Shown: piece after piece, positions 16,052 to 25,436 of the stretch
Layout of the letters: each line of letters starts with the position of its first letter
Numbering within the stretch: position 1 is the stretch's first letter
DNA from: Acrocarpospora macrocephala
GTDB lineage: Bacteria; Actinomycetota; Actinomycetes; Streptosporangiales; Streptosporangiaceae
Length of the DNA: 47,179 bases
Reading direction: 5' to 3'
Assembly (NCBI RefSeq): GCF_009687865.1
Contig: NZ_BLAE01000088.1
Coordinates: 1-47,179, forward strand
Notes under the pieces: model-generated
Databases searched by the model: none
Seen by the model: only the letters and a program-made list of their open reading frames with translations
What the model was told of the DNA's origin: nothing
Translations under genes and position numbers: made by a program

Positions 16052-17343
16052 CCGCCGATATCCGCCAGATTCTCGTTGTAGGGCCCGGCGATCTCGTCCA
16101 GCACCGCGCCGGGCGCGGTCCCGTTGATCAGCCCTTGTACGCCGGCCACCATCACGTCGTAGTACCCCGGAGCCGGCCAATCCGGATAGAACGCCAGGCC
16201 GTCCTGCGCGGACAGCTTGTTGAAGTTCTCCACCAGCTCCTTGCTCTTGGCGTCGGTGATCGCCGCCGGATCGGCCGCCACCGGCAGCCCGCCCGAGTTG
16301 CCGAGCAGGTTCTGGATCTCCTTGCTCATCGTGATGTCGATGAAGTCGTACGCGAGGTCCTTGTTCTTGGCCTTCTCCGGCACCACCCAGATGTTGCCCG
16401 AGGAGCCCGGCGCCAGCTGGTTGCCCGGCCAGAGGAAGGACCCCCACTCGAAGTCCTTGACCGTCGACTGCACCCTGCCGTACCACCAGGAGCCGGACAC
16501 CATGATGGGGAACTTGCCGCTCATGAACGCGACGCCCATGTCCTCGGCCTTGATCCCGGCGGAGTCCTTGTCGACGTAGCCCTTCTTCACCCAGTCGGCG
16601 TAGGTGTTGGCGGCATAGGTGAGTTCTGGCCCGTGGAAGTCGACTTTGCCCTTATAGAGCTGGTAGCTGTCGACCCACGACCGTTGCGCCTTGCTCAGGG
16701 CGAGCAGGTAGAAGATCTGCTGGGCCGGGTATTCGGCGCCCGCGTTCGCGATCGGCGTCACGCCGTCCTTGACGAACGTGTCCAGACCGGCGGTGAACTG
16801 CTCGTACGTGGTCGGGACTTCCACCTTGTGCTTCGCGAAGAGGTCCTTGTTGTAGTAGACCATCACGTATTCGGCGTAGTTCGGGATGCCGAACCACTTG
16901 CCGGAGCCCATGATGCCGCGCTCGTCATATTTCGCGGTGGTCTGCAGGGACGCCGAGAGCGCCTTGTCCCAGCCGCGCTGGGTCGCCTGCTCGGTCAGAT
17001 CGCTTAAAAGCCCCTGCTTGGACAGCAGCCCGGCGGTCGCGTTGCCTTTGTTGTATTCCATGATGTCAGGCGCTTCATCGGAGTTGAGCACCATTCCGGC
17101 GGTCTTCTGGATCTGCTCGAAGCCCTTCTCCTCGAACTTCACCGTGACCCCGGGGTGGGAGGCCTCGAATTTCTTGATCGCCTCGGCCCAGGCTTTGCCC
17201 ATCGCGCTGTCGGCGCCCTCGTAGTGCCAGAGCGTGAGCGTCCTGGCCTGAGTGCCACTGGACGATTGGGGGGTGGTGCTATCGGTGCCCCCACAGGCGG
17301 CCAGCACGGCCACCATGAGAACGATGAAGGGGGATTTACGCAT
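16048..17343 (-). CDS. Sugar-binding lipoprotein (ABC solute-binding protein)
   Basis: A 431-aa extracellular solute-binding protein, family 1. The signal peptide ends in the lipobox L-A-A-C, giving C17 as the lipid-modified cysteine. The mature protein begins with a Ser/Thr-rich linker and then L-T-L-W-H-Y-E-G, the usual first strand of CUT1 binding proteins. The hinge and ligand-contact regions are Trp/Tyr rich (G-S-W-W-Y-G-R; Y-P-D-W-P-A-P-G-Y-Y), as expected for oligosaccharide binding. ATG 17343 is 9 nt after the GH31 stop, with TAGGAG overlapping that stop as ribosome binding site. It captures the substrate for the two permeases downstream. Confidence 0.93.
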   Translation of the reverse strand: MRKSPFIVLMVAVLAACGGTDSTTPQSSSGTQARTLTLWHYEGADSAMGKAWAEAIKKFEASHPGVTVKFEEKGFEQIQKTAGMVLNSDEAPDIMEYNKGNATAGLLSKQGLLSDLTEQATQRGWDKALSASLQTTAKYDERGIMGSGKWFGIPNYAEYVMVYYNKDLFAKHKVEVPTTYEQFTAGLDTFVKDGVTPIANAGAEYPAQQIFYLLALSKAQRSWVDSYQLYKGKVDFHGPELTYAANTYADWVKKGYVDKDSAGIKAEDMGVAFMSGKFPIMVSGSWWYGRVQSTVKDFEWGSFLWPGNQLAPGSSGNIWVVPEKAKNKDLAYDFIDITMSKEIQNLLGNSGGLPVAADPAAITDAKSKELVENFNKLSAQDGLAFYPDWPAPGYYDVMVAGVQGLINGTAPGAVLDEIAGPYNENLADIGG

Positions 17344-17352
17344 TGCAAACTC

Positions 17353-19632
17353 CTAGAGAATGACGAACTCGGCGGACGCGCCAACGAGTTCGACGTGGGA
17401 GATCCGCTTTGGACCGTCGGCTCTGACCACCAACCGGTCTCCGTCCACCGCTGCGGTCACGGTGGTCGTTCCGTCCAAGTCCCTTATTTCGGTACGGCTA
17501 GTGCCTTCCGGCAGGCCGTACACGACAAGGGTGATGTCCGGGTCGTCGGCCACCGTGTCGCCCGGAGTGGTCGTAGGGATAAGCGCGCCGTACCGGACGT
17601 ACAGCGGGATGCGGTCGAGGTGCGGCGAGACAGGGAAATATCGCCCGCCGGTCAGGACCTCACCGGTCCAGTAGTCCACCCACGACCCCGCGGGCAGGTA
17701 GACGCTCCGGGAACCATCGGCCGAGGTCATCGGCGCGACAAGCAGATCCGTACCGAACAGGTACTCCAGGTCCGCCTGCCACGCCACCGGATCATCCGGG
17801 TAATCGACGCAGAGCGCGCGCATCATCGGCGCGCCCGTCTCGGCCGCGACCACCGCCACGCTGTAGATGTACGGCATAAGCCGATACCGCAACCGCAACG
17901 CGTCAATCGCGCCCTGCTCGGCATGTGGCGGGAACTCCCACGGTTCCCGGCTGGACGTGCCATGGAAGCGCACCAGTGGAGACAGCGCCCCGAACTGGGA
18001 CCAGCGGATGTACAGCTCCGGGCTGGGCGTGCCGGTGAAGCCGCCCGCGTCGTGGCTCCAGAAGGGGATGCCGGACAGGCCGTGCGAGAGGCCGCCGCGG
18101 ATCGTGCTGCCCATGGCCGGGTAGGTGGCGTCGACGTCGCCGCTCCACTGGGCGGAGTGGCGCTGCCCGCCCAGGTAGGAGGAACGTGCCCAGACCATGC
18201 CATGCCCGGCGACTTCCCGGGTGACGTCGGCGACCAGGTCGTTGAAGAGCAGCGTGTAGACGTTGTGGAGTTCGACGCCGGTCATGCCGTTGAAGGCGAT
18301 CGAGTCGGCGGGAACCCCTTCGGCGAAGTCGGTCTTGAACACGGCGACGCCTTGCTCAAGGAGGGGCTTCAACAGGCCGCGGAACCAGGCCGCCGCGTCC
18401 GGATTGGTGAAGTCGACGATGCCGGAAGCCGGGTAGGAGCCGTGCCAGACGTCGGCGACATACACCTCGCCGTCACGCTTCTTCAGGAAATATCCGGCGT
18501 CGGCGGCCTCGGCGAAAGCCGGGCTCAAGTGGGAGATATACGGATTCATCCATAGGCAGACGTGGAAGCCCTGCTCGGCCAGCTCGGCCAGCATGCCTGC
18601 CGGGTCCGGGAACGCCTCCGGATCCCACCGCAGATCCGACCAATGCCCGTCGGTCTGCCAGAACGTGTCCAGATGCAGCACGTCACACGGAATGCCCTTG
18701 GTCCGGATCGTCCGGGCCCGCTCCAGCACCCGCTCCTGGCTGTCCCGGAAGAACCCCGACGAGATCCACGCCCCGAACGCCCATTTCGGCGGCAGCACCG
18801 GCTTCCCGGTCAGCCCGCCGAACCGCGCCAGCACCTGCTCGGGCCCCGGCCCCGCCAGCACGTAGTAGTCGATCAGATCGTCCGGCACCACGATCTGCAC
18901 GTCGCTGTGGGTGGACTGGCACATGTCGAACTCGACCGGCATGCCACTGTCCACGACGATCCCGTAGCCCCGGCTGGACAGGTAGAACGGCACATTCTTA
19001 TACGCACGCTGCGATTCGGCCCCGAACGCGTCGAAGTTCCACATCAGCGGCCGCTGCCCGCGCTTGTTCACCGGCGTGAACGACTCCCCGAACCCGCAGA
19101 ACGCCTCGTCCGCTGGCACCAGGAACGTCTCGTGATAGGCCACGGTCGTCCCGTCCACCGTCGACCGCCCGAACGGCAGCGTGCGCAGCCGCCCGCTGAT
19201 GTCGGGCCGCCCCGGATCCTGCTCGACCAGCACCCGCCCGCTCTCATCGACGAACCGCATGTTCCACGGATTCAGCTGGATCTCCACCCGCAACCCGCCC
19301 GCGTTCAGCACCACCCGGCTCTCATCCGCCGTCACCACCGCGTGGTACTTCCCCGGCGTCACCATGGAGATCGCCCGCGCCGACCGAGTCCTGGCGTCCG
19401 CGTCCTGCATCAACCGGACCCGGATGACCCCCTCCCCCGCCGCGCAGATCCGCACGACCAGCGACTCGTCCGCCGACGTGGCCCCCTTGAACGTCACCCC
19501 CGCCCAGTCCACAGTCACCACCTCGGCCCGGATCAGCGCGGAAAGACCTCCTTCCCCACGCTCCCGAACCGGCAGCTCCGGCGGATCCGCCACAAAATAC
19601 TCACGAGCCACCAACGGCGGACGGTACGGCAT
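17353..19632 (-). CDS. GH31 alpha-xylosidase (YicI-like)
   Basis: A 759-aa cytoplasmic enzyme, no signal peptide. The GH31 catalytic motif V-F-K-T-D-F-A-E-G places the nucleophile at D435; D499 in W-S-G-D-V is the expected acid/base. K-T-D-F and the N-terminal G-F-G-E-S-F-T-P-V-N-K-R-G-Q (179-192) are features of the YicI-type alpha-xylosidases rather than alpha-glucosidases, which have a W-x-D-M-N motif. It should release alpha-1,6-xylose from the non-reducing end of xyloglucan oligosaccharides or isoprimeverose. ATG 19632 is chosen because GGGGAG lies 5-6 nt upstream and the conserved N-terminus starts here. First gene of the operon; the 24-bp operator-like motif lies 36 nt before the ATG. 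Confidence 0.93.
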   Translation of the reverse strand: MPYRPPLVAREYFVADPPELPVRERGEGGLSALIRAEVVTVDWAGVTFKGATSADESLVVRICAAGEGVIRVRLMQDADARTRSARAISMVTPGKYHAVVTADESRVVLNAGGLRVEIQLNPWNMRFVDESGRVLVEQDPGRPDISGRLRTLPFGRSTVDGTTVAYHETFLVPADEAFCGFGESFTPVNKRGQRPLMWNFDAFGAESQRAYKNVPFYLSSRGYGIVVDSGMPVEFDMCQSTHSDVQIVVPDDLIDYYVLAGPGPEQVLARFGGLTGKPVLPPKWAFGAWISSGFFRDSQERVLERARTIRTKGIPCDVLHLDTFWQTDGHWSDLRWDPEAFPDPAGMLAELAEQGFHVCLWMNPYISHLSPAFAEAADAGYFLKKRDGEVYVADVWHGSYPASGIVDFTNPDAAAWFRGLLKPLLEQGVAVFKTDFAEGVPADSIAFNGMTGVELHNVYTLLFNDLVADVTREVAGHGMVWARSSYLGGQRHSAQWSGDVDATYPAMGSTIRGGLSHGLSGIPFWSHDAGGFTGTPSPELYIRWSQFGALSPLVRFHGTSSREPWEFPPHAEQGAIDALRLRYRLMPYIYSVAVVAAETGAPMMRALCVDYPDDPVAWQADLEYLFGTDLLVAPMTSADGSRSVYLPAGSWVDYWTGEVLTGGRYFPVSPHLDRIPLYVRYGALIPTTTPGDTVADDPDITLVVYGLPEGTSRTEIRDLDGTTTVTAAVDGDRLVVRADGPKRISHVELVGASAEFVIL

Positions 19633-19667
19633 CAGAACTCCCCACCCCAGCAGACGACCACTTCGCG

Positions 19668-19691
19668 AATTAGTTTGCCGTCCATCCCAAC
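19668..19691 (-). promoter_or_regulatory. Operator-like motif upstream of GH31 operon (shared)
   Basis: On the plus strand it reads AATTAGTTTG, CCG, TCCATCC, CAAC. It matches the 24-bp motif at 44319-44342 at 20 of 24 positions. It lies 36-59 nt before the GH31 start, where a promoter or repressor site is expected. On the minus strand the sequence ACTAATTC could be a -10-like element. The conserved long match at two sugar loci suggests one regulator binds both. Confidence 0.6.
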
Positions 19692-19828
19692 AAACGTCAA
19701 CGCTGTGACATGGCCCACCTTCCGGGTCAGGCGAGCTTGACCACAGCCAAGCCCACCCCAAGCCCTTGCCCGATTTATCCCGCTATGTGGTAACTTGAGA
19801 ACTTAGCCGGAGCAAAGCGGGAAATGAG

Positions 19829-20026
19829 ATGTCCAAATTCGTGCACGTTCTGCCAACTGACGACGTCATCGCCCACGAGGGCAGCCCGGACTGCGTCTGC
19901 GGCCCCTACACCGAATCGATAGAGCTACGCGGCGCCATGGCCGGCCAGGGCCCCGTCGCCGTCCTCTACCGCCACTACGCGGTCATCCCCTGCCGTGACT
20001 GGGAAGCGTCCCCGGAAATCATGTGA
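19829..20026 (+). CDS. Small conserved hypothetical protein
   Basis: A 65-aa protein starting at ATG 19829, preceded by AGCGGGAAATGAG and, further up, an AT-richer stretch (TATGTGGTAACT at 19782-19793) that may be its promoter. The core H-V-L-P-T-D-D-V-I-A-H and D-C-V-C-G-P, then Y-R-H-Y-A-V-I-P, looks like a conserved actinobacterial small protein found alone. Function is unknown. It stands between the GH31 operon and the methyltransferase with no clear link to either. Confidence 0.7.
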   Translation: MSKFVHVLPTDDVIAHEGSPDCVCGPYTESIELRGAMAGQGPVAVLYRHYAVIPCRDWEASPEIM

Positions 20027-20046
20027 AATGTCGGGAACCGCTCGGA

Positions 20047-20736
20047 TCATGATGTCCACCCGGACGACATGGACGAGGGACCCGTCTCAAGGGCGGCCTG
20101 GTTGTTCCGGTAGACGGAGACCGCGAAGGGACGTACGACGTTCGCTTCGACTCGTTCGCTGATCTTCGAGAACGTCTGGTCGCTGTCGGTGAACCCGTGC
20201 AGCAGCTCAGCCTCCGGCCAGGGATGCACCAGGACCAGGACGCCGCTGGGCGCGGTCAACGAACGCAGCCGCGCCGAGGCACGGCGGAGCCGGTCGTGCC
20301 GCCCGAGGTAGTAAAGAGTCTCCGCGCAGAACACGAGATCGAACCGAGCGTGCTCCTCATGCTCGAGAATGTCGGCCCGCGCGAACCGCACCCGCGAGCG
20401 GTACCTCTCAGTACGCCGTCGCGCGCGTTCCAGGGCCCGGCCGGAGATGTCGATTCCGGTGATCTCCGCCGCCGGATGGGCCTGTGCGAGAAGTTCGGTG
20501 AAAACACCTTCGCTGCAGCCCACTTCCAGCATCCGGGGGTAGGCGCCAGCCGACACCTGGTCGAGGGTGGCCAGGTACTTGTGGTGTTCGGAAGAGTCCG
20601 TGGCGAGCGACCACGGATCAGGGCGTCGGTGCCACCAGTCGAAGTACCTGCGCAGCAACGCTCCCTGGACACCGGGGGCGAGGAGCGAGAACGTCTTGAA
20701 GAAGGCGCGATGCAGCTGATCTGGAATGCCGGTCAC
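20047..20736 (-). CDS. SAM-dependent methyltransferase (NodS-like)
   Basis: A 229-aa class I methyltransferase. Motif I is L-E-V-G-C-S-E-G (about residues 69-76), followed by an acidic end of strand beta2 (I-T-G-I-D-I-S) and V-F-C-A-E-T-L-Y-Y-L in the motif IV region. The N-terminal D-P-W-S-L-A-T-D-S-S-E-H-H-K-Y and C-A-E-T-L-Y-Y resemble NodS-type N-methyltransferases, but the substrate here is unknown. ATG 20736 lies 34 nt after the response-regulator stop on the same strand, so it may be co-transcribed with the two-component system. Confidence 0.87.
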   Translation of the reverse strand: MTGIPDQLHRAFFKTFSLLAPGVQGALLRRYFDWWHRRPDPWSLATDSSEHHKYLATLDQVSAGAYPRMLEVGCSEGVFTELLAQAHPAAEITGIDISGRALERARRRTERYRSRVRFARADILEHEEHARFDLVFCAETLYYLGRHDRLRRASARLRSLTAPSGVLVLVHPWPEAELLHGFTDSDQTFSKISERVEANVVRPFAVSVYRNNQAALETGPSSMSSGWTS

Positions 20737-20770
20737 ACAACCGGAACCTACGAGCCGGCCCTACGGGAGG

Positions 20771-21457
20771 TCATGGCGCTGCGGAGGGATCATCGGGTCT
20801 AGCTCCGAAGTAGGGGGTGACCAGCCCGGTCTGGAACGCGTGCACCGCGGCCTGCGTACGGTCCCGCAGGCCGAGCTTGGTCAAGATGTTGCTGACATGG
20901 GATTTCACGGTTTGCTCCGCGATGACGAGCTGGGCGGCGATCTCGGTGTTGGACAGCCCGTGGGCGATGAGCGCGAGGATCTCGCTCTCGCGCTGGGTCA
21001 GCGGGCCGAACCGGTCGCCGTTGAAGGGCCGCGGCGGGCCGAGCCGGGTGAAGGTGCTGATGAGCCGGCGCGTGACGGACGGCGCCAGCATCGCGTCCCC
21101 GTTCGCGACGACACGGACGGCGTCGCCGAGCTCCCGCGCCGTCGCCTTCTTCAACAGGAATCCGCTGGCGCCCGCCCGCAGCGCCTCGTAGACGTACTCG
21201 TCCAGGTCGAAGGTGGTGAGGACCAGCACCTTGGTCGCGCCCGCGATGCGGCGGGTGGCCGCCAAGCCGTCGAGTTCGGGCATGCGCACATCCATCAGCA
21301 CCACGTCGGGCCGCAACGCGGCGACCTTGGCCAGGGCGTCGATCCCGTCGACGGCCTCGCCGACCACCTCGATGTCGGGCTGGGCATTCAGCAGGACCGC
21401 GAACGCCTCCCGGACCATGGCCTGATCGTCGGCGATCAGCACCCGGATCATCGTCAC
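20771..21457 (-). CDS. NarL/FixJ-family response regulator
   Basis: A 228-aa response regulator. The receiver domain has the acidic pair D10-D11, phospho-acceptor D56 (V-V-L-M-D-V-R-M-P), a T-T-F-D switch region and the F-L-L-K-K lysine. Residues about 150-212 form a LuxR-type HTH (L-T-Q-R-E-S-E-I-L-A-L-I-A-H-G-L-S-N-T-E-I-A). GTG 21457 overlaps the stop of the histidine kinase upstream by 4 bp. It is the output of the adjacent kinase; target genes cannot be named from the sequence. Confidence 0.94.
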   Translation of the reverse strand: MTMIRVLIADDQAMVREAFAVLLNAQPDIEVVGEAVDGIDALAKVAALRPDVVLMDVRMPELDGLAATRRIAGATKVLVLTTFDLDEYVYEALRAGASGFLLKKATARELGDAVRVVANGDAMLAPSVTRRLISTFTRLGPPRPFNGDRFGPLTQRESEILALIAHGLSNTEIAAQLVIAEQTVKSHVSNILTKLGLRDRTQAAVHAFQTGLVTPYFGARPDDPSAAP

Positions 21458-22668
21458 GCTTCCTCCCTCCCCACGAGCGGCAGCCGGACGGTCAGGGCAT
21501 AGCCGCCACCGTCCCGCGGGCCTGCGGTCAGCTCCCCGTTGAGCATGGCGACGCGCTCGCGCATGCCGAGCAGCCCGTGCCCGGGGCGCATGGACGGCCG
21601 GGGCGGGATCGCCGGCTGGCCGTTCTCCACCTGCAGGTCGAGGACGTCCCGCCCGTAGGTCACCTGGACCCGGACGCCGGCCCCGTGCGCGTGCTGGAGG
21701 GCATTGCTCAGCGCCTCCTGCACGATCCGGTAGGCCGACAGCTCCACACCCGAGGGAAGCGGCCGCCGCTCACCGTCGATCCGCAAGGTCACCGGCGTTC
21801 CCGCCGCCTGTACCCGGTCCACCAGTTCGCGCAGGCGATCCAGCGTCGGCTGCGGGCTCGACTCGCCGGAGGCGTCGTTCCGCAGCAGGCCGAGGACCCG
21901 ATGGAGTTCCGTGAGCGCCTCCACGGCGCTGGCCCGAATGGTGGCGAAGCTGCTGGCCAGCTCGGGAGGAGGGTCGGGGACGCGGTACGGCGCCGCCTCC
22001 GCCTGGACCGCCACGACCGACATATGGTGGGCGACCACGTCATGCAGTTCCCGGGCTATCCGGGCGCGCTCGGCCAGGAGAGCGGATCTGGCCTGCTCGT
22101 CGTGCGTTCTGCGGTCGGCCAGCGCCGCCCTGCGCAGCGCGTACACGGTGATGAGCACCATGCCCGATAACAGGGACATGTCCCCGAGCCCGATCAGCGT
22201 CTGCTCGCCGCGCAGCAACGCCCACAGCGCGACCCCCGCCACCAGCGTGACAACCCACATCTCGACCAGCAGGCGGGCCCGAGCTCCGAAGCCCACCAGC
22301 GTCAGAACGCAGACGTGGGCCGCCAGCACCGGAGCCGGCCACACCATTCCCTGCAGCGCATCATGGGAAACCACGGCCGACAGTACGGCTGCCGCCAGCG
22401 ACAGCCACCAGGCCAGCCTGGCTTGAAACCGCGACAGAACCACGGAAATTGCCACAGCCAGGCCCAGCGTGGCCGCCGAGACGTTCCGAATGCCGTAGTC
22501 GTCAAGCAGCGTATGCCAGACGATCGCCCCCAGAAACACCGCGAGCCCGGCCACCACCACCTGAGCCATCCATCGCGGAATCCGAGGGAGGGCAGCCGAA
22601 CCTCCTCCCCCGAACGCGAGTGCATGCCGTGGGTTCCACCAGGATCCGCGCCCTGCCCGCTCGCCCAC
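21454..22668 (-). CDS. NarL-type sensor histidine kinase (HisKA_3)
   Basis: A 404-aa membrane kinase. Several hydrophobic segments fill residues about 35-180. The HisKA_3 dimerisation motif R-A-R-I-A-R-E-L-H-D-V-V-A-H-H puts the phosphorylated His at 209. The HATPase domain contains R-I-V-Q-E-A-L-S-N-A-L-Q-H-A (N box) and G-H-G-L-L-G-M-R-E-R. GTG 22668 is preceded by GGGGAGAGC; the open frame continues upstream but overlaps the pseudogene of another system. It forms an operon with the response regulator. The signal is unknown. Confidence 0.9.
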   Translation of the reverse strand: MGERAGRGSWWNPRHALAFGGGGSAALPRIPRWMAQVVVAGLAVFLGAIVWHTLLDDYGIRNVSAATLGLAVAISVVLSRFQARLAWWLSLAAAVLSAVVSHDALQGMVWPAPVLAAHVCVLTLVGFGARARLLVEMWVVTLVAGVALWALLRGEQTLIGLGDMSLLSGMVLITVYALRRAALADRRTHDEQARSALLAERARIARELHDVVAHHMSVVAVQAEAAPYRVPDPPPELASSFATIRASAVEALTELHRVLGLLRNDASGESSPQPTLDRLRELVDRVQAAGTPVTLRIDGERRPLPSGVELSAYRIVQEALSNALQHAHGAGVRVQVTYGRDVLDLQVENGQPAIPPRPSMRPGHGLLGMRERVAMLNGELTAGPRDGGGYALTVRLPLVGREEA

Positions 22669-22760
22669 CAGCTCTCCCCACCTCGCTCCGATGCTTCCCA
22701 GTCTGGCTCGCCAGAACGCCTCGGGCGCTATCGGCGGCAGCTGACAGACGCCGTCTGACG

Positions 22761-23408
22761 CTACTGCCCGGCCGGTGTGACCAGCCCGGACTCGTAGGCG
22801 TGCACGACCAGCTGAGCGCGGTCCCGGGCGCCCAGTTTGGCCATCGTCCTGCTGACGTGGGTCTTCACCGTCGCGTGGCTGATCGTCAGGTGCCGGGCGA
22901 TCTCCTCGTTGGACATCCCGGTCGCGACCAGCGAGAGGACCTCCCGCTCCCGGTCCGTCAGCCGGTCCAGGCCAGGCCCGGACGTGGGCCTGGGCGGGGT
23001 GGCGACGTACTCCTCGATCAGCCGTCTGGTGACCGAGGGCGACAGCAGCGCCTCGCCCCTGGCGGCCACCCGCACCGACTGCAGCAGGTCGGCCGGTTCG
23101 ATGTCCTTGAGCAGGAATCCGCTGGCCCCGGCGCGCAGCGCGGCGAAGACGTACTCGTCGAGGGCGTAATTGGTGAGGATGACCACCCGCACCGAGTCGA
23201 GTCCGGCTTCTGCGCCGATCCTCCTGGTCGCCTGGATGCCGTCCAGCAGCGGCATCCGCACGTCCAGCAGAGCCACGTCGGGCAGCAGCGCCCGGCACAG
23301 CTCGACGGCCTCGCCGCCGTCCCCGGCCTCCGCGACGACGGTGATGTCGTCGGCCATCTCCAGCAGCGCCCGGAAACCGGCGCGGATCAGTGGCTGGTCG
23401 TCGGCCAG
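22761..23408 (-). pseudogene. Response regulator missing its N-terminus
   Basis: Encodes a NarL-type response regulator from A-D-D-Q-P-L-I-R-A-G-F onward. The phospho-acceptor motif V-A-L-L-D-V-R-M-P, the F-L-L-K-D lysine and a full LuxR-type HTH (L-T-D-R-E-R-E-V-L-S-L-V-A) are present. The first strand and any start codon are missing. Its sequence runs directly, and out of frame, into the truncated histidine kinase at 23407. A deletion with GCTGGCC-like junction homology is the simplest explanation. Translation from an internal start would give a receiver lacking beta1, probably non-functional. Confidence 0.75.
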
Positions 23409-23976
23409 CGTGTCGCAGCACGTTGGTGAACGCCTCCTGCACGATGCGGTAGGCGGCCCTGTCGACGTCCGCGGGCAGTTCCCTGCGCGTGCCGACCGTG
23501 ACCGTCCGCACCGGCAGCCCTGCCGTCGCCGCCCGGTCCACCAGCCGGGGCAGCCTGGACAGCCCCACCTCCAGGTCGCCGGGATCGGCCTGGCGCAGGA
23601 CGCCCAGCGTGGCACGGAGTTCGTGCATCGCCTCATGGCCCGATTCCTTGACTGCGAGCAGAGCCCGGCGGGCCAGCGCCGGGTCACGCTCCAGCGACTG
23701 CAGGGCGACCGAGGTCTGGACGTTGATGACGGAGATGGTGTGCGTCAGCGTGTCGTGCAGCTCCTGGGCGATCCACAAGCGTTCCTCCCCGGCCCTGCGC
23801 AGCGCGGCCTCCTCCCTGGTCCGCTCGGCCTCCACCGCGCGCAGTTCCACCTCGCTCAGGTAGGCGCGCCGGTTCTTCGTCATCTCACCGACCACCACCA
23901 TCGCCACCAGCCAACCGCTGAGCAGGCTGAGGCCACCGGGTTCCGGGCGCGCGTTGCCGTTGCCCGCCAGGTTCAC
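23407..23976 (-). pseudogene. Histidine kinase remnant lacking sensor and ATPase domains
   Basis: Contains only one membrane-like helix (L-S-G-W-L-V-A-M-V-V-V), the linker, the HisKA_3 motif with H (W-I-A-Q-E-L-H-D-T-L-T-H-T) and the beginning of the ATPase domain (R-I-V-Q-E-A-F-T-N-V-L-R-H-A). The remaining HATPase domain is deleted, and the frame then fuses, shifted, to the response regulator. The N-terminal membrane region is also missing, where the divergent multicopper oxidase gene begins. It was once a second two-component system next to the intact one. Confidence 0.75.
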
Positions 23977-25366
23977 CGTGCCGCTCCCCGTCCCCGAAAC
24001 CGCCGTCCCGGTACGGCCCGGGCAGTACGAGATCGTTCAGCGGGCCGCCAAGTTGGAGACCATTCCCGGTACCACGACCGAGATCTGGGGGTACGGCGGC
24101 ACGTTCCCCGGACCGACCTTCGACCTGCGCCGCGGCAGCCGTACCGTCATCCGGGTCCGCAACGAACTGCCCGTGCCCACCTCGACGCACCTGCACGGCG
24201 GCGTCACCCCGGCGCACTCCGACGGCTACCCCACCGACCTGGTGGTCGCTGAGGGGCGGGGATTCCGCCCGCACGGCGGCGACCACTCCCCGCACGACCT
24301 GTCGCAGTGGACCTTCCACCACGGGGCCAGGGACTATGCGTACCCGCTGGAGCAGCGGGCCGCGACGCTCTGGTATCACGATCACCGGATGGACTTCACC
24401 GCGCCGCAGGTGTGGCGTGGCCTGGCCGGTTTCCTGCTGGTGCGGGACGACGAGGACGACGCGCTGCCGTTGCCGAAGGGCGAGCGGGACCTCCCCTTGA
24501 TGATCTGCGACCGGGCCTTCGAGGAGGACGGCTCGTTCCGCTACCCGTCGCTGGATCCGACGCTGCTGGTCCGCCCCGGGGTGCGGGACGCCTTCATGGA
24601 AGGAGTCGAGGGCGACGTCATCCTGGTCAACGGCGCCCCCTGGCCATTCCTCGACGTCGACGCGGCACGGTACCGGCTGCGGCTGCTCAACGCCTCCAGC
24701 GCCCGCCGCCTCCAGCTGCGGCTGACCCCCGGCGGCCGGTTCGTCCAAATCGGGAGTGACCAGGGGCTACTGGCCACTCCGCTGACGCACGACGCGATCA
24801 CGATCTCCCCGGGGGAACGCTTCGACGTGATCGCGGACTTCTCCGACCACCCGGCCGGCACCGAGGTGACCATGGTCAACACCCTGGGCGTGGGCGCGGC
24901 ACGCGACGTCATGCGGTTCCGCGTGCGGCGCCGCGCCCCGGACGACAGCAGGATTCCGAAACGGCTGTCCCAGGTAGAGCCGGCCAAGGCTGCGGTCGCC
25001 GTACGCACCTTCGACTTCCGCCGCACCGGCCAGGAAGGAGCCGCCGCCTGGACGATCAACGGCCAGCGCTTCCGGCCGGGCCAGCCACTTGCCACCCCCC
25101 GCCTGAACACCAGCGAGATCTGGAGGTTCACCAGCGACTTCCACCATCCGGTACACGTCCATCTAGCGCGATTCCAGGTGCTCTCACGAAACGGCAAGCC
25201 GCCCGCGCCGACCGACGCGGGCTGGAAGGACACCGTGGACGTCCGCCCCTACGAGGTCGTCGACGTCCTGGCCCGCTTCGAGGGCTACCGGGGGCGCTAC
25301 CTGCTGCACTGCCACAACCTCGAGCACGAGGACATGGCGATGATGGCCGACTTCGAAGTCATCTGA
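23954..25366 (+). CDS. Multicopper oxidase
   Basis: A 470-aa laccase/bilirubin-oxidase-like enzyme. All four copper-binding motifs are visible: H-L-H-G-G (H79, H81), W-Y-H-D-H (H142, H144), H-P-V-H-V-H-L near 400, and H452-C453-H454 x3 H458 x4 M463 with the axial Met. It oxidises phenols, metal ions or bilirubin-like substrates with reduction of O2 to water; the substrate is unknown. No Tat or Sec signal is visible, so it may be cytoplasmic or the N-terminus may be wrong. The start is uncertain: TTG 23954 and GTG 23978 both lack a clear ribosome binding site. It overlaps the kinase remnant on the other strand, so its upstream region may have been rearranged. Confidence 0.88.
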   Translation: MPLPARFTVPLPVPETAVPVRPGQYEIVQRAAKLETIPGTTTEIWGYGGTFPGPTFDLRRGSRTVIRVRNELPVPTSTHLHGGVTPAHSDGYPTDLVVAEGRGFRPHGGDHSPHDLSQWTFHHGARDYAYPLEQRAATLWYHDHRMDFTAPQVWRGLAGFLLVRDDEDDALPLPKGERDLPLMICDRAFEEDGSFRYPSLDPTLLVRPGVRDAFMEGVEGDVILVNGAPWPFLDVDAARYRLRLLNASSARRLQLRLTPGGRFVQIGSDQGLLATPLTHDAITISPGERFDVIADFSDHPAGTEVTMVNTLGVGAARDVMRFRVRRRAPDDSRIPKRLSQVEPAKAAVAVRTFDFRRTGQEGAAAWTINGQRFRPGQPLATPRLNTSEIWRFTSDFHHPVHVHLARFQVLSRNGKPPAPTDAGWKDTVDVRPYEVVDVLARFEGYRGRYLLHCHNLEHEDMAMMADFEVI

Positions 25367-25436
25367 ACTGCCTTCGCCAGGAACATGATCGTCTGGGTGG
25401 CATTGGCCTCAGCCGGAGACAGGACTGCGCGGTAGC

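Noticed and set aside
11379-19632. Assignment of the GH31-GH3 operon to xylan or maltose use
   Set aside because: The GH31 motifs are alpha-xylosidase-like (K-T-D-F), there is no xylanase or amylase gene, and the operator is shared with a fucosidase/galactosidase pair.
19668-19710. Classical XylR (ROK) operator TTAGTTTG-N9-CAAACTAA
   Set aside because: The left half-site fits at both places, but the right half-site is absent or wrongly spaced. The regulator family therefore remains open.
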